NCBI GenBank assembly: GCA_902558835.1
Contig: CACEFK010000002.1
Coordinates: forward strand, 62,001 to 126,000
DNA: 64,000 nucleotides
Source: an uncultured Pelagibacteraceae bacterium
GTDB taxonomy: Bacteria; Pseudomonadota; Alphaproteobacteria; Pelagibacterales; Pelagibacteraceae
Direction: 5' to 3'
This document shows positions 35,534-45,085 of the stretch, piece by piece. Position 1 is the stretch's first letter; every line of letters starts with the position of its first letter. A model generated the notes under the pieces. That model was not told the origin of the DNA, searched no databases, and was given only the letters and a program-made list of their open reading frames with translations. The position numbers and the translations under genes are program-made.

Positions 35534-35577
35534 GCGGAGTATCTACACAGTGAGTCTTTAAAAATCAAGGGCTATTT

Positions 35578-36783
35578 TTATAAATAATGAGGATTTAACT
35601 TATTTTTAACCAAATAAAGAAGAATAATTGAGCCAAAGATATAAGTTCCTGAAACAACGGCTATGTCTTCAATTGAAAAACCAATATCAATCAGAAAGCC
35701 AAATAGAGCTGTACCAAATGCTGTTGAAAATACCATCAATGCAGTTGTTAAGGCTTTAATGGACCCAATATATTTAACACCATAAATCTCAGCCCAAGTT
35801 GAGGAACCAAGCACGTTTGCCAAACCATTGGTAACACCCACTAAACCAAAAAATACAAAAGAAGACAGCGGTGCATCAAAATAGTAGAGAACTATAGTGC
35901 CAAAAAGAAGTGGGATATTCATATAGATTAATAATTTTCTACTTGAAAATTTATCAATTAAAAAACCAGATATGAAAAGAGTAATCACTGATAAAATTGA
36001 GTAAGCCATAAATGATTGTGCAATCACATAGGGTCCCCACTCTTTAGAAGAAGATATAAAAGACTGATAAACAAAAGATCCTGTTGCAATCCATGGCATT
36101 GCTAACATCGTCATACAAATGATGTAAAATCTATAATCTTTTAAAACTTCTATTCTTTTCCATTGTTTAATTTCTTTATTATTCTCTTCAATTTTAGATT
36201 CTTCTCTAGTATCAAGTTTAATCTCTTTTACTAAAATAAATGTTGCAGCAGGTAAAACTAATATAACCAAAATAGAAATTGAAACCCAAATATCTCTCCA
36301 TTCTATAAAAGTTAATAAAAAAACAATTAAGACTGGCATAACAAATTCGGCTAGTGACAATCCTAACCAACCTGTACTTAAAGCTCTGCCTCTATTTTTT
36401 TCAAAAAAACGAGATATGGTTGTTGTAGCTGTGTGACTTGATAATCCTTGTCCAGCTAAACGCATTAAAAAAATTCCTACAAATAGAAAAATAACTGATG
36501 AAATTTTTGAAAATATAAAACAGGAAGCTGACAAAAAAATTATTACATAAGATGCAAACTTTAATATGTTTACGTCATCAATTTTTTTTCCAATCCAAAC
36601 TAAAACAATACTACTTAATAAAGTAGCTGATGCATAAATTGAGCCAAATTGTCCATGTGTAATTGATAAGGCGTCTCTTATACTAGAATTAAATAGGCCA
36701 AGAAAAAAACTCTGTCCAAAACTTGAAAAAAATGTAAAGATAAAACCAAATACAATTACTTTTAAACTTAAACTTTTAAACAT
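35578..36783 (-). CDS. MFS transporter
   Basis: 401 residues with twelve predicted membrane segments, a central charged loop near residues 195-215, and an MFS motif A-like stretch in loop 2-3 (WIGKKIDDVN). It resembles the oxalate/formate and monocarboxylate branch in overall pattern, but the substrate cannot be read. Start codons of this gene and of the divergent dehydrogenase are only 11 bases apart, so the two probably share a compact control region and may act on the same hydroxy acid. Confidence 0.8.
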   Translation of the reverse strand: MFKSLSLKVIVFGFIFTFFSSFGQSFFLGLFNSSIRDALSITHGQFGSIYASATLLSSIVLVWIGKKIDDVNILKFASYVIIFLSASCFIFSKISSVIFLFVGIFLMRLAGQGLSSHTATTTISRFFEKNRGRALSTGWLGLSLAEFVMPVLIVFLLTFIEWRDIWVSISILVILVLPAATFILVKEIKLDTREESKIEENNKEIKQWKRIEVLKDYRFYIICMTMLAMPWIATGSFVYQSFISSSKEWGPYVIAQSFMAYSILSVITLFISGFLIDKFSSRKLLIYMNIPLLFGTIVLYYFDAPLSSFVFFGLVGVTNGLANVLGSSTWAEIYGVKYIGSIKALTTALMVFSTAFGTALFGFLIDIGFSIEDIAVVSGTYIFGSIILLYLVKNKLNPHYL

Positions 36784-36794
36784 AGAAAAAAATT

Positions 36795-37670
36795 ATGACT
36801 TGTAATGTTGCTTTCATAGGTCTTGGGGTTATGGGCTACCCAATGGCTGGATATATATCAAAAGCCGGACACAATGTAACTGTTTTTAATAGAACTAAAT
36901 CTAAAGCTGAAAAATGGATTGGTGAATATAAAGGTAAAATGGCCAATACACCTGCGGAGGCTGCAGATGGTGCTGATTTCATTTTTACATGTGTTGGTAA
37001 TGATGATGATTTAAGAGAAGTAGCAACTGGAGAAAATGGGTTGTTTAACACAGCAAAAGCTGGGTCTATTTTTATTGATAACTCAACCGTATCTGCAAAA
37101 GTATCAAGAGAATTAAATAAAAAAGCAAATGATAAAGGGTTTAGTTTTTTAGATGCTCCTATATCGGGAGGACAAGCTGGTGCTGAAGGCGGAATACTAA
37201 CAGTAATGGTTGGCGGTGATGAAGAAGTGTTTAAAAAGGCTGAACCTGTAATTGATTGTTACAGTAAAAAAGTAAAATTAATTGGTCCTTGCGGAAGTGG
37301 TCAATTAACAAAAATGATGAACCAGATGTGTATTGCTGGAACAGTCCAAGGTTTATCTGAAGCAATCAATTTTGGAATTAACGCTGGTTTGGATATGGAT
37401 AAAGTTATGGAAACAATATCTAAGGGTGCAGCACAATCTTGGCAAATGGAAAATAGATACAGAACTATGACAGATGATAAGTTTGATTATGGTTTTGCTA
37501 TTGATTGGATGAGAAAAGATTTAAAAATTGCAATCGAGGAAGCAAAAAAAAATGGTTCACCTGTGCCTATAACTGAAATTATTGATGGTTATTATGCTGA
37601 GGTTCAAGAAATGGGTGGAAACCGTTGGGATAGCTCGGGTTTGATTGCTCGATTAAAAAAGAAAAAATAA
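36795..37670 (+). CDS. Beta-hydroxyacid dehydrogenase (3-hydroxyisobutyrate/tartronate-semialdehyde type)
   Basis: 291 residues. N-terminal NAD(P)-binding FIGLGVMGYPMA, followed by Asn-Arg-Thr, which suggests NADP preference; substrate motif DAPISGGQAGAEGG; catalytic Lys in GQLTKMMNQ. The family oxidises 3-hydroxyisobutyrate, reduces tartronate semialdehyde, or reduces succinate semialdehyde; which applies is unclear. It is followed 5 bases later by a flavin-binding-fold protein and a small membrane protein. Confidence 0.88.
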   Translation: MTCNVAFIGLGVMGYPMAGYISKAGHNVTVFNRTKSKAEKWIGEYKGKMANTPAEAADGADFIFTCVGNDDDLREVATGENGLFNTAKAGSIFIDNSTVSAKVSRELNKKANDKGFSFLDAPISGGQAGAEGGILTVMVGGDEEVFKKAEPVIDCYSKKVKLIGPCGSGQLTKMMNQMCIAGTVQGLSEAINFGINAGLDMDKVMETISKGAAQSWQMENRYRTMTDDKFDYGFAIDWMRKDLKIAIEEAKKNGSPVPITEIIDGYYAEVQEMGGNRWDSSGLIARLKKKK

Positions 37671-37675
37671 TATTT

Positions 37676-38281
37676 GTGACGGATACAGTTCCTTATTACG
37701 AGGACTTTGCAGAGATCAAAAAGAAAATTTGGTCAATGCTAGACAATGCTGTGAAAGACAGAGGTTCTCCTTTTCGAATACCAGTGTTTATTTGTGGTAA
37801 TCAATCAGATTTTGATGGGAGAATTGTAGTTCTAAGAAAATCTGATCAATCAAATAATCTTGTCCAATACCATAGTGATATCAGGTCTGATAAAATTGAA
37901 AAATTGAAAGCGAATAAAAACGCTGCAATGTTGTTTTATGATAAAGATGAAAAAATACAGGTAAGATTAAAAGTTGAATGTACAGTTAATCACAATAATG
38001 ATGTAACAAAAGAATCTTGGTCTAAAACCCAACATATTAGTAGAAAATGTTATTTAGTAGATAATGGTCCTGGAACTGAGTCAGATTTACCAACCTCTGG
38101 ACTAAAACCAGAATTAGATAATTTTGATTACACTAAAGAACAAAGTGAGGAAGGTTACAAAAACTTTACTGTTATTCAGTGCAAAATTAAATCTATAGAA
38201 TGGCTTTATTTAGCAGCTAAAGGTCATCGAAGAGCTAAATTTAATTTGGAAAATAATAAAGATTCCTGGTTAGTTCCATAG
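37676..38281 (+). CDS. Pyridoxamine 5'-phosphate oxidase-fold protein
   Basis: 201 residues with the split-barrel flavin-binding fold: IRSDKIEKLKANKNAAMLFYDKDEKIQVRLK resembles the FMN-binding strands of this superfamily, and the C-terminus carries EWLYLAAKGHRRAKF, close to the PNPOx-like end. Start is GTG at 37676; no ATG is near. Substrate and cofactor (FMN or F420-like) are unknown. It follows the dehydrogenase by 5 bases, so it is part of that operon. Confidence 0.75.
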   Translation: MTDTVPYYEDFAEIKKKIWSMLDNAVKDRGSPFRIPVFICGNQSDFDGRIVVLRKSDQSNNLVQYHSDIRSDKIEKLKANKNAAMLFYDKDEKIQVRLKVECTVNHNNDVTKESWSKTQHISRKCYLVDNGPGTESDLPTSGLKPELDNFDYTKEQSEEGYKNFTVIQCKIKSIEWLYLAAKGHRRAKFNLENNKDSWLVP

Positions 38282-38485
38282 ATGGTTACTGGATATATTT
38301 TTACGGCATTTCTTATAATTTTAGGATTGGCTGTAATGAGATTTGGGAGCATTCATTTTAAAAAATTTAAAGAGGGTAAAACCAAAATTAAATCTAAGTT
38401 AAGTGGACAATTATCTTTTTTAATTTTATTCCTAATAATAATTGGATTGATAGTTTATTCGGTCAACGATCTATTATTTAATTAA
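38282..38485 (+). CDS. Small two-helix membrane protein
   Basis: 67 residues, ATG directly after the TAG of the preceding gene. Two hydrophobic segments (about 4-22 and 43-63) are joined by a very basic loop (HFKKFKEGKTKIKSK), predicting a hairpin with both ends outside and the loop in the cytoplasm. No family is recognised. Third member of a small plus-strand operon. Confidence 0.6.
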   Translation: MVTGYIFTAFLIILGLAVMRFGSIHFKKFKEGKTKIKSKLSGQLSFLILFLIIIGLIVYSVNDLLFN

Positions 38486-38498
38486 ATATATTATTTTT

Positions 38499-38789
38499 TC
38501 ATATACCTTTAATAATTATATTTGTACCCTCAGAATTATCTAATCTTATTTGTTTTATTGGTTTATACTCTTCAGAATTATACCATTCTAATGCTTTTTC
38601 ATAAGAGGGAAATTTTAGAATAATAATTCTAGGAAATTTTGTTTCTCCATCAAAAATTTGAAACTCACCAGCTCTTACCAAAAATTCTCCACCATATTTT
38701 TTTACAAGTGGTGTAACCTTTTCAACATATTCCTTATAATTTTCAGGATTAGTTACTTTTAATTGAGCTATTACGTAGCCTGCTGACAT
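38499..38789 (-). CDS. DUF1330 family protein
   Basis: 96 residues of the ferredoxin-like dimeric alpha/beta-barrel type: AQLKVTNPENYKEYVEKVTPLVKKYGGEFLVRAG and FPSYEKALEWYNSEEYKPIKQIR are the family pattern. Function is not established; a role as a small-molecule isomerase or binding protein has been suggested for relatives. It follows the gamma-carbonic-anhydrase gene by 9 bases on the same strand. Confidence 0.88.
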   Translation of the reverse strand: MSAGYVIAQLKVTNPENYKEYVEKVTPLVKKYGGEFLVRAGEFQIFDGETKFPRIIILKFPSYEKALEWYNSEEYKPIKQIRLDNSEGTNIIIKGI

Positions 38790-38798
38790 TTATCTCCT

Positions 38799-39311
38799 TT
38801 AAAAAATAGATTTAGAGTATTTTTTCCAATTATCTTGATAGTGTTTTGTGTTTTCAAACACTGCTTTTTTTTCTTCCTCTGAAACTTCTCTAATTACTTT
38901 ACCTGGTGAGCCAACAACCAAAGAATTGTCAGGTATAACTTTATTTTCTGTAATTAAGGCCTTGGCACCTATTATGCAATTTTTTCCAATATTAGCTTTA
39001 TTTAAGATGACAGCTCCAATTCCAATTAAACTGTTGTCTCCAATGGTGCATCCATGAAGCATAACTAGATGACCAACCGTAACATTTTTTCCTACCTTTA
39101 AAGGACATCCAGGATCTGTGTGCAATACACTTCCATCTTGAACATTTGATCCTTCACCAATATGAATATTTTCAATATCTCCTCTAAGCACAGCATTAAA
39201 CCAAATACTTGTATTTTTTTCCAAAGTAACATCACCTATTATGGTTGCATTAGGAGCTACCCAATTTTCGCCAGAGTTTTTTGGTTTTTTATCTTTTAAA
39301 TCATAAAACAT
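38799..39311 (-). CDS. Gamma-carbonic anhydrase-family hexapeptide protein
   Basis: 170 residues of left-handed beta-helix. GDVTLEKNTSIWFNAVLRGD, a zinc-type His pair in VGHLVMLHGC, and ENKVIPDNSLVVGSPGKVIR are characteristic of the YrdA/PaaY group. Some members hydrate CO2, others are thioesterases or inactive. Nineteen bases separate its start from the divergent redoxin gene. Confidence 0.88.
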   Translation of the reverse strand: MFYDLKDKKPKNSGENWVAPNATIIGDVTLEKNTSIWFNAVLRGDIENIHIGEGSNVQDGSVLHTDPGCPLKVGKNVTVGHLVMLHGCTIGDNSLIGIGAVILNKANIGKNCIIGAKALITENKVIPDNSLVVGSPGKVIREVSEEEKKAVFENTKHYQDNWKKYSKSIF

Positions 39312-39330
39312 AATTTATATATTTTACATT

Positions 39331-39885
39331 ATGCCTATACAAACTCCAATATGTGATTTTGGTCAAAAAGCTATTCCATTTGAATTAAAATCTACTGATA
39401 ATAAAATTCTGTCATTAAATGATATCAAAGGTGAAAATGGAACTTTGATAATGTTCATTTGCAATCATTGTCCATATGTAAAAGCAATTACAAAAGAATT
39501 AGTTGAAGATTGTAGTGAATTAAACAAAATTGGTATCAACTCAGTTGCAATCTGCTCAAATGACTTTGTTAATTATCCAGACGACTCATTTGATAACATG
39601 ATCAAGTTTTCAAATGAAAATCATTTCAATTTTCCTTACTTACATGATGCAACTCAAGAAATTGCTAAAGCATATGATGCTGTATGTACTCCAGATTTCT
39701 TTGGCTACAATAAAAATCTAGAACTTCAATACAGAGGACGATTAAGAGAACTTAAAAAGTTTATTCCAGTTAAAGAAGGAGAAAGTGATCTGCTAACAGC
39801 AATGAGACAAATAGCTGAAACTGGAAAAGGTCCTGAAGATCAAATACCCAGTGCAGGCTGTGGTATTAAATGGAAGTATGATTAA
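39331..39885 (+). CDS. Thioredoxin-fold peroxiredoxin-like protein
   Basis: 184 residues of the PRX-like/TlpA group, with active-site CNHCPY near residue 48 and a late GCGIKWK segment. It is predicted to be a cytoplasmic thiol oxidoreductase; no signal peptide is seen. Relatives are annotated as AhpC/TSA-family redoxins, with physiological partners unknown. Its stop overlaps the glycosyltransferase start by one base. Confidence 0.82.
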   Translation: MPIQTPICDFGQKAIPFELKSTDNKILSLNDIKGENGTLIMFICNHCPYVKAITKELVEDCSELNKIGINSVAICSNDFVNYPDDSFDNMIKFSNENHFNFPYLHDATQEIAKAYDAVCTPDFFGYNKNLELQYRGRLRELKKFIPVKEGESDLLTAMRQIAETGKGPEDQIPSAGCGIKWKYD

Positions 39886-40967
39886 TGTATCTAATTGTAA
39901 CTAGGTCATTCCCACCTGAGCTTGGTGGAATGCAAAATCTAATGTGGGGCCTTTCAAGAGAACTGTCTAAAAACTTTATGATAAAAGTTTTTGCAGATCA
40001 TATGGAAGGTCATAAAGAATTTGATGAGCAAGCCTCTTTTTCAATCGAAAGAGTTGGAGGAATTAAATTACTTAGAAAATATAGAAAAGCACAATTAATT
40101 AATGAATATATCAAAGAAAATAAAATTGGTGGTGTTATTGCTGATCATTGGAAAAGTTTAGAGCTTATTAAAACTTCTAAGAAAAAATACTGTTTAATTC
40201 ATAGTAAAGAAATCAACCATCCAAAAGGTTCTAGTCAAAATAAAAGAGTAATTAGTGTTTTAAATAATGTTGAAAAAGTTATAGCAAATTCTCAGTTTAC
40301 AAAAAATCTAGCAATAGAGCTTGGGGTTAATGCAAATAAAGTAATAGTAATAAATCCAGGTGTGGATCCTGCTGAAGAATTAAATAAAAAAACTTTAGAT
40401 AAAGTAGAAAGTATACTTAAAGTTAAAAATCCAAGACTAATTACAGTTTCAAGATTTGATAAACGTAAAAATCATGAAAAAATAGTAATGGCTTTAAGGA
40501 ATTTAAAACAAATTTATCCTGATATTGTTTACATTTGTGTTGGATATGGAGAAGAAGAGGAAAATATTAAGAAACTGGTAAAAGAACTAGATCTTGAAGC
40601 ACAAGTTATGTTTTTTAAAGATATTAGTAACGATTTAAAAAATGCTTTAGTTTCAAAATCAAATATCTTTGTAATGCCATCCATAATACATAAAAAATCA
40701 GTTGAAGGTTTTGGTATTGCATATGTTGAAGCTGCACAATACGGTATACCATCCATTGGTGGTAAAGATGGTGGTGCCGCAGATGCAATTGATCATGAAA
40801 AAACTGGTTTAATATGTGATGGAAATAATCTTGATGATATTTATTCTTCTATTAATTCATTGCTGGAAAATAAAAAATATTTAAACCTTGGGAAAAATGC
40901 AAAAGAATTTGTGAATAAATTTCACTGGTCAAAAATAATTGAAGAATACAAAAAGATATTAAGTTGA
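39885..40967 (+). CDS. Glycosyltransferase family 4
   Basis: 360-residue GT-B enzyme. N-terminal SFPPELGGMQNLMW is the acceptor-side glycine loop; the donor-binding half carries SRFDKRKNHEKIV and EGFGIAYVEAAQYGIPSIG with the EX7E pair. It transfers a sugar from a nucleotide donor to lipid or a surface glycan; the exact linkage is unknown. It overlaps the following transporter by 4 bases (TTGA). Confidence 0.88.
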   Translation: MYLIVTRSFPPELGGMQNLMWGLSRELSKNFMIKVFADHMEGHKEFDEQASFSIERVGGIKLLRKYRKAQLINEYIKENKIGGVIADHWKSLELIKTSKKKYCLIHSKEINHPKGSSQNKRVISVLNNVEKVIANSQFTKNLAIELGVNANKVIVINPGVDPAEELNKKTLDKVESILKVKNPRLITVSRFDKRKNHEKIVMALRNLKQIYPDIVYICVGYGEEEENIKKLVKELDLEAQVMFFKDISNDLKNALVSKSNIFVMPSIIHKKSVEGFGIAYVEAAQYGIPSIGGKDGGAADAIDHEKTGLICDGNNLDDIYSSINSLLENKKYLNLGKNAKEFVNKFHWSKIIEEYKKILS

Positions 40968-41854
40968 TTTCAAATAATAAATTAGCAATTTTTTTAATTA
41001 TAATCTCAGTTTTTTGTGGAACATTAATGTTAACCTTTTTAAAATTAGCACAAGAAGAAGTTAATGTTTATGTTGCAGGTTTTTTTAGATTTTTATTTGG
41101 TTTCCTAATTATTTTTCCCTATATGCTAAAATCTAATTTTACAGTGTTTAAAACAAATCATCATAAAAAACATTTTCTTAGAGCGGTTTTAAACTTACCT
41201 TCAATGTTATTATATTTCTCAGCCTTAGTAATGATGCCAATTGAAAAAGCTACAGCTATATCTTTTGTGGTTCCTTTCATAGTAACAATATTGGCAGTTT
41301 TATTTCTAGGCGAAAAAATTTACATATACAGGAGTTTTGCACTGGTTTTAGGATTTATAGGAATGTTAATAATTTTAAGACCAGGAATAATTGAAATTTC
41401 TCTTGGAGTATATATGGCACTGGCATCGTCTTTTATGTGGTCAATAGTGATTATAATTACAAAAACTATCGCTAAAGATGATAGTTCGATTACGATTTTA
41501 TCTTATGGATATACGTATATGACAATTTTTAGTTTCATTATTGCGTTGTTTTATTGGCAAACACCTAGTTTTCAAACTTTGATTTATTTATTTTTTGCAG
41601 GTTTATTTGGTACATTGTTGCATCTTTGCATTAATCACGCATACAAATTAGTAGATGTTAGTATGACACAACCATACTCGTTTTTAAGTTTAGTGTTTGC
41701 TTCTTTGATTGGATATTATGTTTTTAGTGAAACACCTGATCTCTTCACTTGGATTGGTGCTAGTGTTATATTTTTAGGTGTTTTAATCATGTCATATCGT
41801 GAAATGAAGCTTGATAAAGAAATCATTAGAAAACGTATAGATATTAAATCTTAA
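40964..41854 (+). CDS. EamA/DMT-family transporter
   Basis: 296 residues with ten predicted membrane helices in two EamA halves (each about 5+5; LVLGFIGMLIILRPG marks the end of the first). Export of amino acids or nucleotide-sugar-like metabolites is typical of the family; the substrate is unknown. The start is TTG inside the TTGA overlap with the glycosyltransferase stop, and no ATG fits. Its end overlaps convergent tctA by 4 bases. Confidence 0.85.
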   Translation: MISNNKLAIFLIIISVFCGTLMLTFLKLAQEEVNVYVAGFFRFLFGFLIIFPYMLKSNFTVFKTNHHKKHFLRAVLNLPSMLLYFSALVMMPIEKATAISFVVPFIVTILAVLFLGEKIYIYRSFALVLGFIGMLIILRPGIIEISLGVYMALASSFMWSIVIIITKTIAKDDSSITILSYGYTYMTIFSFIIALFYWQTPSFQTLIYLFFAGLFGTLLHLCINHAYKLVDVSMTQPYSFLSLVFASLIGYYVFSETPDLFTWIGASVIFLGVLIMSYREMKLDKEIIRKRIDIKS

Positions 41855-43350
41855 TTTTTCTTCTTAAAGGTTTTGTAAATATGCCAAACTACGATTAAAA
41901 TTGTAGTTGCTAGGATACATGCAGTTAATGTTCTGTCCCACAAAAATTCCCATGAACCATTACTTAATAACAAAGACCTTCTAAGATTTTCTTCCATCAA
42001 TCCGCCTAAAACAAAAGCTAATATTAAAGGCGGCATCGGGAAATCATATAATCTTAAAAAAGTTGCAACTACAGCAATCCCAATCATTAAATAAATATCA
42101 AAATTATTAAATGACATTACGTAAATCCCAGTAACAGAGAAAAATAAAATAAGAGGAATTAAATAATTTTTAGGAACAGCAAGAATCCTAGCTATGTAAG
42201 GAATAAGTGGTAAGTTCAATATCAGCAAAATTACCATTCCAATATACATAGACATAATTATTGACCAAAAAATCTCTGGATTAGTCATATAGAGTCTAGG
42301 ACCAGGCTGAACACCAAAACCTAAAAGAGCTCCTAGCATTACAGCTGTAGTTCCGCTCCCAGGAATTCCTAAAGTTAGCATTGGCACAAAAGAACCTGAG
42401 CAAGCAGCATTGTTTGCAGTTTCTGGTGCAGATAAACCATTTACACTGCCTTTACCAAATTTTTCTTTCTCTTCGTCACTAACTACATTCCTTTCCATTC
42501 CATAAGCTAAAAAAGATGCAATTGTTGCACCTGCTCCTGGAAGAACGCCAATTAAAAATCCAATTACTGAGGATCTTGGGATTGTTTTATACATTTTTGT
42601 TCGTTCTTCTTTATTAATTTTAATAGAACCAAGTTCAGTTAAAGAAACTTGTTTAGCAGCACTGGTTGGATCATTTCTTTTTAAAATAATTGTTAATGCT
42701 TCACTCATTGCAAAAGTTGCCATCACAACTAGTACGAAACTAATTCCGTCAGTTAAGTTCATATTATTAAATGTAAATCTTGTAATATCAGACAAACTAT
42801 CTTGGCCAACAGATGCTAACATCAATCCAAGGACTACCATCATCATTGCTTTTAAAAATTGTCCTTTAGAAGAAAAAGCAGCAATCGCTGTTAAACCTAA
42901 AATCATTAAAGCAAAGTAATCTGGTGATCTAAAAGATAAACTTACTTTTGATAAACTTGGTGCCATAAATAATAAATAAATTGCAGATAATGTTCCACCT
43001 GCAAACGAACTCCATGCTGCAATCGCTAAAGCCTTACCTGCTTTACCTTGTTGTGCCATAGGATAACCATCAAATGAAGTTGCAACTGTTCCAGGAACCC
43101 CAGGTGCATTTAATAATATAGAAGAAGTAGAGCCACCAAATACTGCTCCATAATAAACACCAGCCATCAAAATTAATCCTGTTGCAGGATCGAAACCATA
43201 GGTAATTGGTATCATCAATGCGATAGCTGTCATTGGCCCAAGACCAGGGAGCATTCCAATGATTGTTCCAAAAAAACAACCAACCATAACCATTAATATG
43301 TTCTGAAAAGTAAGTGCTGTTGTTAATCCAATTAATATTCCTTCAATCAT
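41851..43350 (-). CDS. tctA: TTT transporter large permease TctA
   Basis: Large membrane subunit of a tripartite tricarboxylate-type importer, 499 residues, about twelve helices. The repeated glycine/proline loops GMLPGLGPMTAIALMIP (N-half) and GVLPGAGATIASFLAYG (C-half) are the family hallmark. It works with a small TctB and the periplasmic binder TctC, using an ion gradient. It follows tctB with a 4-base overlap. Confidence 0.93.
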   Translation of the reverse strand: MIEGILIGLTTALTFQNILMVMVGCFFGTIIGMLPGLGPMTAIALMIPITYGFDPATGLILMAGVYYGAVFGGSTSSILLNAPGVPGTVATSFDGYPMAQQGKAGKALAIAAWSSFAGGTLSAIYLLFMAPSLSKVSLSFRSPDYFALMILGLTAIAAFSSKGQFLKAMMMVVLGLMLASVGQDSLSDITRFTFNNMNLTDGISFVLVVMATFAMSEALTIILKRNDPTSAAKQVSLTELGSIKINKEERTKMYKTIPRSSVIGFLIGVLPGAGATIASFLAYGMERNVVSDEEKEKFGKGSVNGLSAPETANNAACSGSFVPMLTLGIPGSGTTAVMLGALLGFGVQPGPRLYMTNPEIFWSIIMSMYIGMVILLILNLPLIPYIARILAVPKNYLIPLILFFSVTGIYVMSFNNFDIYLMIGIAVVATFLRLYDFPMPPLILAFVLGGLMEENLRRSLLLSNGSWEFLWDRTLTACILATTILIVVWHIYKTFKKKN

Positions 43351-43817
43351 CCCATAACTCCTATTGATTGTAAGAATGGATCCCTCAAATATATATCAAG
43401 AATACCGTGTAGGAGATACATAAAAGCAGCAACAAATGGAAAGGATAATAAAAACATTAAAATCCATCTTCGTTCTCCTAAAAAATAATATGACGCAAAT
43501 AAAAATAAAGACGTAGTTAAAAAATATCCAACTTTTAAAATTGTAGCTCCATAAATAATTGCAATTAGTATAAGTATACCTGTTTTCTTATATTCTAAAT
43601 TTTTATGATCAACTTTAATAGTATTTGGATCTGGTAAAATAAGTTTCAATCCAGAAAAAAATAACCCTGCATAACCTAAATAAATTGGAAACGTTCGTGC
43701 ATTAAATGGTGCATTTTCGTCAAATGCAAAAACTTGAATTTGGTAAGCAGTATATAAATAAAATGCTGAAAAAATAAAAAAGAGCAGTGATATAATTTTG
43801 GTAGTATTTATATTCAC
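43347..43817 (-). CDS. tctB: TTT transporter small permease TctB
   Basis: 156 residues with four hydrophobic segments, typical of TctB: an N-terminal helix with FYLYTAYQ, RTFPIYLGYAG, and a C-terminal FLLSFPFVAAFMYLLHGIL stretch. Encoded between tctC and tctA in the usual C-B-A order, 27 bases after tctC. Confidence 0.9.
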   Translation of the reverse strand: MNINTTKIISLLFFIFSAFYLYTAYQIQVFAFDENAPFNARTFPIYLGYAGLFFSGLKLILPDPNTIKVDHKNLEYKKTGILILIAIIYGATILKVGYFLTTSLFLFASYYFLGERRWILMFLLSFPFVAAFMYLLHGILDIYLRDPFLQSIGVMG

Positions 43818-43844
43818 TGCTCTAATTTCAAATAATCCTAAGGA

Positions 43845-44825
43845 TTATATAACTCCTAGTTTTTTCATAAGAGCTGTCATTTCTTGAGTTTGCTTTTCTA
43901 AGAAAGAAACAAACTTGCCTTCTGGATTATATATATTAACCCAAGCATTTCTTGCTCTGACAGTTTCCCATTCAGGAGTTTTTTGTACATCGCCAAGCAT
44001 TTTTGCAATAGCTGATCTATCAGCATTGCTCATACCTGGAGGGCCAAAGAAACCTCTCCAGTTAACGAATTGTACATCGTATCCTTGTTCTTTAAGAGTT
44101 GGTGCATCTGGTGCATCAGAAACCCTTGAAGGAGCAGTAATACCAATAATTCTCACTTGGTCTCTTGCACCCATCAATTCACCTAGACCAGTTGAAATGA
44201 TTTGAGTTTCTCCAGATAAAAGTCCAGCCAGAGCTTTTCCACCAGCATCATAAGGAATGTATTGAACAGCATTTGGATCTGCACCTGCAGCTTGGAAAGC
44301 TAAAGCGCCAATTAAATGGTCCATACTTCCTCTTACTGATCCACCAGCCATTTTAACTGAATTTGGATCTTTTTTGTAAGCATCAACTACATCTTTAAAA
44401 TTTTTAAAAGACGAACTTTTTGCAACTGCAATAGCACCGTAATCACCAATTACTCCAGCGATCGGTACAACATCTTTATAAGATAAAGTTCCACTTCCTT
44501 TTACATAACCTTTGTGTCTAGTAATTGATCTTAATACTAATGGTGTTGATTGAACTAAAACTGTATTAGCAGGTTTAGTATTAATCATGTAAGCTAAAGC
44601 TTTACCACCACCACCACCTGACATATTTTCAAATGATGCACTACTTAACATACCAGCTTTTGTTAAAGCTTCTCCAGTACCTCTAGCGGTTCCATCCCAA
44701 CCACCACCAGCACCACCACCAATTACAAAGTGCAATTTGTCAATTGCAACTGAGCTTGTAGTTGTTGCTGAGAATAATAGGATTGCTGAGAATAATACTG
44801 AAACTATTTTTTTTAAGTTTTTCAT
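43845..44825 (-). CDS. tctC: TTT periplasmic substrate-binding protein TctC (set 1)
   Basis: 326 residues. Signal peptide of about 27 residues, then the TctC pattern FVIGGGAGGGWDGTARGTGEAL and PYDAGGKALAGLLSGETQ. It captures a carboxylate in the periplasm for TctAB. A purine-rich ribosome site (GAGAGGG) precedes the ATG. The 260-base gap upstream (44826-45085) is A/T-rich and holds its promoter, but no clear box or operator could be singled out. Confidence 0.92.
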   Translation of the reverse strand: MKNLKKIVSVLFSAILLFSATTTSSVAIDKLHFVIGGGAGGGWDGTARGTGEALTKAGMLSSASFENMSGGGGGKALAYMINTKPANTVLVQSTPLVLRSITRHKGYVKGSGTLSYKDVVPIAGVIGDYGAIAVAKSSSFKNFKDVVDAYKKDPNSVKMAGGSVRGSMDHLIGALAFQAAGADPNAVQYIPYDAGGKALAGLLSGETQIISTGLGELMGARDQVRIIGITAPSRVSDAPDAPTLKEQGYDVQFVNWRGFFGPPGMSNADRSAIAKMLGDVQKTPEWETVRARNAWVNIYNPEGKFVSFLEKQTQEMTALMKKLGVI

Positions 44826-45085
44826 TATTTTTCCCTCTCTAATTTAAAAAACATAGTAAATTACAGTATATATATTAATGCAACTTATAATATTATTATT
44901 CAACTATTGATTGAAAGTATTTTCTCAAAAATAATATTAATAAAACTTAGAATTTTATTAATTTTAAAAATTAAATTTTCACTTTATTGACTAATACATT
45001 TTCTATTATCTTTTACATAATAGATGTTAGAAGCTTATGAATGATTAAATATCAAATCAAATAATATCAAATTTTAATATCTAAA

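Noticed and set aside
43070-43279. 69-codon Trp/Asn-rich minus-strand frame
   Set aside because: Alternative frame of tctA on the same strand; the Trp richness comes from reading Gly codons out of frame.
43915-44205. 96-codon plus-strand open frame inside tctC
   Set aside because: Opposite-strand shadow of a clear TctC protein; composition follows from the Gly/Ala-rich real frame.
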